Below the pieces are notes generated by a model that ran no database searches, was not told the origin of the DNA, and was given only the letters and a program-made list of their open reading frames with translations. A stretch of 14,584 nucleotides of DNA. Source: an uncultured Spirochaetaceae bacterium. Its GTDB lineage: Bacteria > Spirochaetota > Spirochaetia > Sphaerochaetales > Sphaerochaetaceae. Below, one piece after another: positions 11,357-14,584 of the stretch (position 1 is the stretch's first letter; every line of letters begins with the position of its first letter). The translations under genes were made by a program, and so were the position numbers. The DNA lies in the NCBI GenBank assembly GCA_947630635.1, contig CANRIJ010000025.1:1-14584 (forward strand), in the 5' to 3' direction.

Positions 11357-12793
11357 ATGAATATTCTGATGTCTACTAGCGAATGCTTCCCCTTCTCGAA
11401 AACCGGAGGACTGGCAGATGTCGTACCAGCTCTATCTGAGGCGCTTCTGAAAATCGGCATAAGAGCCGATGTATTCATGCCATTCTACTCATTTATAGAT
11501 AGAAGCGAGTTCTCAAAGGTGATGGATCTCAGATTTGAGACACTTGGCACTCTTGAAAAATGCGCAGTTTACGAGTGTGAGAGAAATAAAGTCAGGTATT
11601 TTGCCCTTGAGCATCCCTACTTCTCAGAGCGAAGCGGAATCTATGGGGAGAGCTCCTTCCTTCCATATAGGGACAATCTCCTTCGCTACGGAGTCTTCTC
11701 CAAGGCAACTGCCCTCTTTTCAGCCAATGGTCCAGAGCAATACTCAATAGTGCACCTTCACGATTGGACAACATCTCTGGTTCCGCTCTTTCTGAAGACT
11801 ATCAAGTCAAGAGCAAAGACCGTCTTTACAATCCACAATCTCGCATACCAGGGCGTTTTCTCGCCTCTTGATGCAATCTCTATCGGAACTCCACTGAATA
11901 GAAACTACATCCTTGATGGAAAGATAAATCTCATCAAGGGCGCAATTTTGGAGTCTGACTATGTGACAACTGTCTCTCCAACCTATGCAGAGGAAATACA
12001 AACAGAAGAGCTCGGATGCTCACTGGATAAGTACCTAAGAGAGAGAAAGGACTCTCTCGCGGGAATAATAAACGGCATAGATCTTGATGTATGGAACCCA
12101 GAGACAGATCCAATGATCTACAAGAATTACTCTGTAGAGGAGCTTGATGACAAGAAAAAGAACAAGAAGGCCCTTCAGAAGGACCTCGGACTCGAGAAAA
12201 GAGATGATATACCTTTAATTGGAATGATCTCTCGTCTGGCAAGCCAAAAGGGCTTTGAAGAGCTATTATTTGAGAAAAAGCCCTCTGCCCTCGAAAGACT
12301 TCTGAAAAGAGGCGATGTCCAGTTTGCCATTATTGGCTCTGGAGATGAGAGATATGAAAAGGAGCTTATTAGTCTTGAGACAAAATACAGCAACCTCAAG
12401 GTGATTATCGGCTACTCTGACAAGAGCTCCCATAGAATCGAAGCAGCCTCTGACTTCTTCTTGATGCCCTCAATTTACGAGCCATGCGGCCTTAACCAGC
12501 TCTACTCCGAGCGCTATGGAACTCTTCCCATTGCCCATAGAACAGGAGGGCTCAAAGACACAATTATAGATGCAGATGAGAATAGCAATTCACTAACCGG
12601 CTTTCTCTTTGACGAGGTCACCTCAGATGAAATAGTCAAAAAGACCGAACGTGCAATAAATTTCTACAAAGAGAGAGAAAGAATGAAAAGAGCAATCAAA
12701 AATGCCATGAGCTCAGATTTCTCTTGGAATAATTCCGCACTCGAGTACAAAAAGATTTATAATTTGCTAACTAAGAGTCTACGGAGGTCATAA
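11357..12793 (+). CDS. glgA: Glycogen synthase (ADP-glucose type)
   Basis: Transfers glucose from ADP-glucose to the non-reducing end of alpha-1,4-glucan. The 478-residue GT5 enzyme has the ADP-glucose-binding KTGGLADVVPAL (15-26), HLHDWTTSLVP (133-143), FTIHNLAYQG (157-166), YVTTVSPTYAEEI (202-214), GIINGIDLDVWNP (237-249), GMISRLASQKGF with Arg293 and Lys298 (289-300), and PSIYEPCGLNQ with the catalytic-region Glu375. The length is typical. The start ATG has no Shine-Dalgarno site and sits just after a promoter -10 box, so a leaderless mRNA is likely. The stop overlaps the glgC start by 1 nt, so the two enzymes are made together. Confidence 0.97.
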   Translation: MNILMSTSECFPFSKTGGLADVVPALSEALLKIGIRADVFMPFYSFIDRSEFSKVMDLRFETLGTLEKCAVYECERNKVRYFALEHPYFSERSGIYGESSFLPYRDNLLRYGVFSKATALFSANGPEQYSIVHLHDWTTSLVPLFLKTIKSRAKTVFTIHNLAYQGVFSPLDAISIGTPLNRNYILDGKINLIKGAILESDYVTTVSPTYAEEIQTEELGCSLDKYLRERKDSLAGIINGIDLDVWNPETDPMIYKNYSVEELDDKKKNKKALQKDLGLEKRDDIPLIGMISRLASQKGFEELLFEKKPSALERLLKRGDVQFAIIGSGDERYEKELISLETKYSNLKVIIGYSDKSSHRIEAASDFFLMPSIYEPCGLNQLYSERYGTLPIAHRTGGLKDTIIDADENSNSLTGFLFDEVTSDEIVKKTERAINFYKERERMKRAIKNAMSSDFSWNNSALEYKKIYNLLTKSLRRS

Positions 12794-14088
12794 TGAAAGA
12801 CGAAAAGAAAGTTGTTGCTATTGTCTTAGGGGGCGGACGAGGAACAAGACTCTATCCCCTAACTATGGACAGGTCAAAACCAGCCGTTCCATTTGCAGGA
12901 AAGTACAGATTGGTAGATATCCCAATTTCCAACTGCATAAACAGCGGACTGAGAAAGATCTATGTCCTAACACAGTTCAATTCGGCCTCACTACACAACC
13001 ATATCTCATCAACATACCAGTTCGACCAGTTCTCAGGCGGCTTTGTAGAGATTCTTGCCGCTGAGCAGACAACATCATCAGAGTCATGGTATCAGGGAAC
13101 TGCAGACGCAGTCAGAAAGAATCTAAAGCACTTCCATGATCAGAATGCAGACTACTATGTCATTCTCTCAGGAGACCAGCTCTATAGAATGGACTTCGAT
13201 GATATGCTTAAGAGACACATCGACTCTGGCGCAGTTCTCACAATCGCTGCAAAGCCTATTTCACGAAGCCAAGCCACAGGGCTGGGAATAATCGGAGCCG
13301 ATGACAAAGGCATGATCAAGAAGTTCTATGAAAAGCCTGCCCCCGATATGGATATCTCAGAGTACAAGGTTCCAGAGAAGTGCATGCAAGAGCAGCTTAA
13401 TAAGAAGGTTACCCCAGAGAACGAATATTTGGCTTCAATGGGTATATACATCTTCACGGCAAAGGCAATGGAGGAGGCACTTAACAACGATAAGACCGAT
13501 TTCGGAAAGGAAATCATTCCAAATATCATCAAAACCAGGCCAGTTGCAGCCTACCTCTTTGACGACTTCTGGGAGGATATCGGAACCATAAAGAACTTCT
13601 ATGAGACCAACCTCAATCTAGCATCAGAGAAGCCTGCATTCAACTTCTATGATGAGGAGGCTCCAATCTACACGCATAGAAGACATCTGCCTGCAACCAA
13701 GGCGAACTTCTGCAATATCAGCTGCTCTCTCACTTCAGAGGGATCTATTATAACCAACGCATATATCGTCAACTCGATTATCGGAGTAAGAACCTTCATT
13801 GAGTCTGGAGCATCCCTTGATGGCGTATACTGCATGGGTGCAACAAGATATGAGACCGAAGAGGAAAAGGCTGAGAATGCCAGAAAGGGCATCCCAAACC
13901 TCGGAATCGGAAGAGCCACAATCATCAAGAAGGCTATCATAGACCAGAACGCAAGAATCGGCTCCAATTGCAGAATCGGAATAGACAATATTCCAAGAGC
14001 AGAGGGCGACTTCGAGATGTACTCAATCCATGATGGAATAATAGTCATAAACAAGAATGCTGTTATACCAGATGGAACTGTAATGTAA
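12793..14088 (+). CDS. glgC: Glucose-1-phosphate adenylyltransferase (ADP-glucose pyrophosphorylase)
   Basis: Makes ADP-glucose from glucose-1-phosphate and ATP, the committed and allosterically controlled step of glycogen synthesis. The 431 residues show the nucleotidyltransferase signature LGGGRGTRLYPLT (12-24), SKPAVPFAGKYRLVDIPISNC (28-48), WYQGTADAV (99-107), SGDQLYRMD (126-134), GLGIIGAD (163-170) and FYEKP (178-182). EYLASMGIYIF and FWEDIGTIKNFYE follow, then a C-terminal left-handed beta-helix region. The EQT...WYQGTADA form and DQLYRMD recall the cyanobacterial and plant group more than the enteric one. GGAGG precedes the ATG inside the end of glgA. A strong terminator follows. Confidence 0.96.
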   Translation: MKDEKKVVAIVLGGGRGTRLYPLTMDRSKPAVPFAGKYRLVDIPISNCINSGLRKIYVLTQFNSASLHNHISSTYQFDQFSGGFVEILAAEQTTSSESWYQGTADAVRKNLKHFHDQNADYYVILSGDQLYRMDFDDMLKRHIDSGAVLTIAAKPISRSQATGLGIIGADDKGMIKKFYEKPAPDMDISEYKVPEKCMQEQLNKKVTPENEYLASMGIYIFTAKAMEEALNNDKTDFGKEIIPNIIKTRPVAAYLFDDFWEDIGTIKNFYETNLNLASEKPAFNFYDEEAPIYTHRRHLPATKANFCNISCSLTSEGSIITNAYIVNSIIGVRTFIESGASLDGVYCMGATRYETEEEKAENARKGIPNLGIGRATIIKKAIIDQNARIGSNCRIGIDNIPRAEGDFEMYSIHDGIIVINKNAVIPDGTVM

Positions 14089-14110
14089 TTGATACTCTTC
14101 TAGGCATATA

Positions 14111-14136
14111 TGGCACCTCAAAAAGGTGCCATTTTT
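14111..14136 (+). terminator. Intrinsic terminator of glgA-glgC
   Basis: TGGCACCT (14111-14118) pairs perfectly with AGGTGCCA (14124-14131) around CAAAA, followed by TTTTT (14132-14136). Confidence 0.93.
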
Positions 14137-14146
14137 AATTCTCAAT

Positions 14147-14177
14147 AAAAAAGCCGCCCCTAAACGAGAACGGCTTT
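14147..14177 (-). terminator. Intrinsic terminator of the branched-chain aminotransferase gene
   Basis: On the minus strand AAAGCCG (14177-14171) pairs with CGGCTTT (14156-14150) and the T-run continues to 14147. It faces the glgC terminator, so each convergent unit has its own stop signal. Confidence 0.85.
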
Positions 14178-14195
14178 AAATCTATAGACCAATAT

Positions 14196-14584
14196 CTATA
14201 TGATCTTTCTGACCCATCCAGCAGGAGCTGGAATCTCGCCATCCTGCATACCGGTTATTGTCTTTCTGAGCTTTGTAAGAACTGGCCCCATCTCATCCAT
14301 TCCCGATGGAAACGCAATGACCTTTCCGTCGATTGTAGTAACCGATCCAACTGGAGAGATGACTGCTGCTGTTCCGCACAGTCCGCACTCTGCAAACTCT
14401 CCGATCTCATTGAATCTCACTGGCCTATGCTCGACAGTCAATCCCATGTCCTCTGCAATCTGCACCAGAGATCTTCTGGTAATTGAAGGAAGAATAGTAT
14501 CTGACTTGGGAGTAACAAGATTTCCATCCTTCTTTACAAAGAGGAAGTTGGCCCCACCCGTCTCCTCGACATAGGTTCTTGTTG
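14196..14584 (-). CDS. ilvE: Branched-chain amino acid aminotransferase, C-terminal part (runs off window)
   Basis: A PLP enzyme that interconverts leucine, isoleucine and valine with their 2-oxo acids. Only the last 128 codons are present; the catalytic lysine is outside the window. Diagnostic pieces read on the minus strand are TYVEETGGANFLFVKKDG, a VTPKSDTILPSITRRSL block, QIAEDMGLTVEHRPV, GEFAECGLCGTAAVISPVG and GEIPAPAGWVRKII at the end. The CGLCGTAAVISPVG segment and ITR motif are typical of the fold type IV branched-chain enzymes. The final GWVRKII is the normal family terminus, so the gene is intact at this end. Its own terminator follows. Confidence 0.93.
   Translation of the reverse strand, partial: TRTYVEETGGANFLFVKKDGNLVTPKSDTILPSITRRSLVQIAEDMGLTVEHRPVRFNEIGEFAECGLCGTAAVISPVGSVTTIDGKVIAFPSGMDEMGPVLTKLRKTITGMQDGEIPAPAGWVRKII

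Noticed and set aside
1..14584. Mobile element, phage, defence island or CRISPR system
   Set aside because: Genes are housekeeping in type, tightly packed in normal operons, with uniform codon use; no transposase, integrase, terminal repeats or repeat-spacer arrays were seen.

Overview
The window looks like ordinary chromosomal core DNA from a fermentative bacterium. It holds two glycolytic enzymes, a ribosomal-protein operon, tRNA-modification genes, thioredoxin reductase and glycogen synthesis genes. Arginine is encoded mostly by AGA/AGG and the proteins are rich in Glu, Lys and Arg. The gene content and order would fit a spirochaete (Treponema/Sphaerochaeta-like gut lineage), but this is inference from general impression and no single gene proves it. 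I see no insertion sequence, phage gene, CRISPR array or attachment site.

Layout. 1-980 (minus): a tRNA-Leu(UAA) gene, then a membrane-anchored coiled-coil protein, then the 5' part of azlC, apparently one transcript. 1091-2924 (plus): pyk, then two tiny charged ORFs (58 and 64 aa) behind a perfect inverted repeat that covers the first one's ribosome binding site. 2955-3734 (plus): a TatD-family hydrolase. It overlaps tail-to-tail with a minus-strand gene (3690-4436) for an unknown membrane-anchored extracytoplasmic protein. 4540-5538 (plus): class II fructose-bisphosphate aldolase with a strong terminator. 5715-7220 (plus): infC-rpmI-rplT plus a 105-aa acidic coiled-coil ORF, ended by a terminator. 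7311-7493: a strong 6S RNA candidate. 7515-11301 (plus): a TPR protein with a His/Cys-rich tail, tsaE, tsaB, an unknown 147-aa ORF and trxB, tightly packed. 11357-14088 (plus): glgA-glgC. 14196-14584 (minus): the 3' end of a branched-chain aminotransferase, facing glgC across two opposed terminators.

How the genes fit together. pyk and fba are glycolytic; glgC and glgA divert glucose-1-phosphate into glycogen via ADP-glucose. infC-rpmI-rplT is the usual IF3-L35-L20 operon, with hairpins upstream of rpmI that could be an L20 autoregulation site. TsaE and TsaB belong to the t6A tRNA-modification machinery (TsaD is not in the window). 6S RNA would tune RNA polymerase in slow growth.

The most interesting signals are non-coding. 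They are the 6S-like RNA with two competing folds; promoters whose -10 boxes lie 6-7 nt before the start codons of tatD and glgA (and perhaps the 3690-4436 gene), implying leaderless mRNAs in a genome that otherwise uses strong Shine-Dalgarno sites; the hairpin hiding a ribosome binding site after pyk; and a protein gene that starts 4 nt after a tRNA. I did not find a wholly new defence or mobile system.
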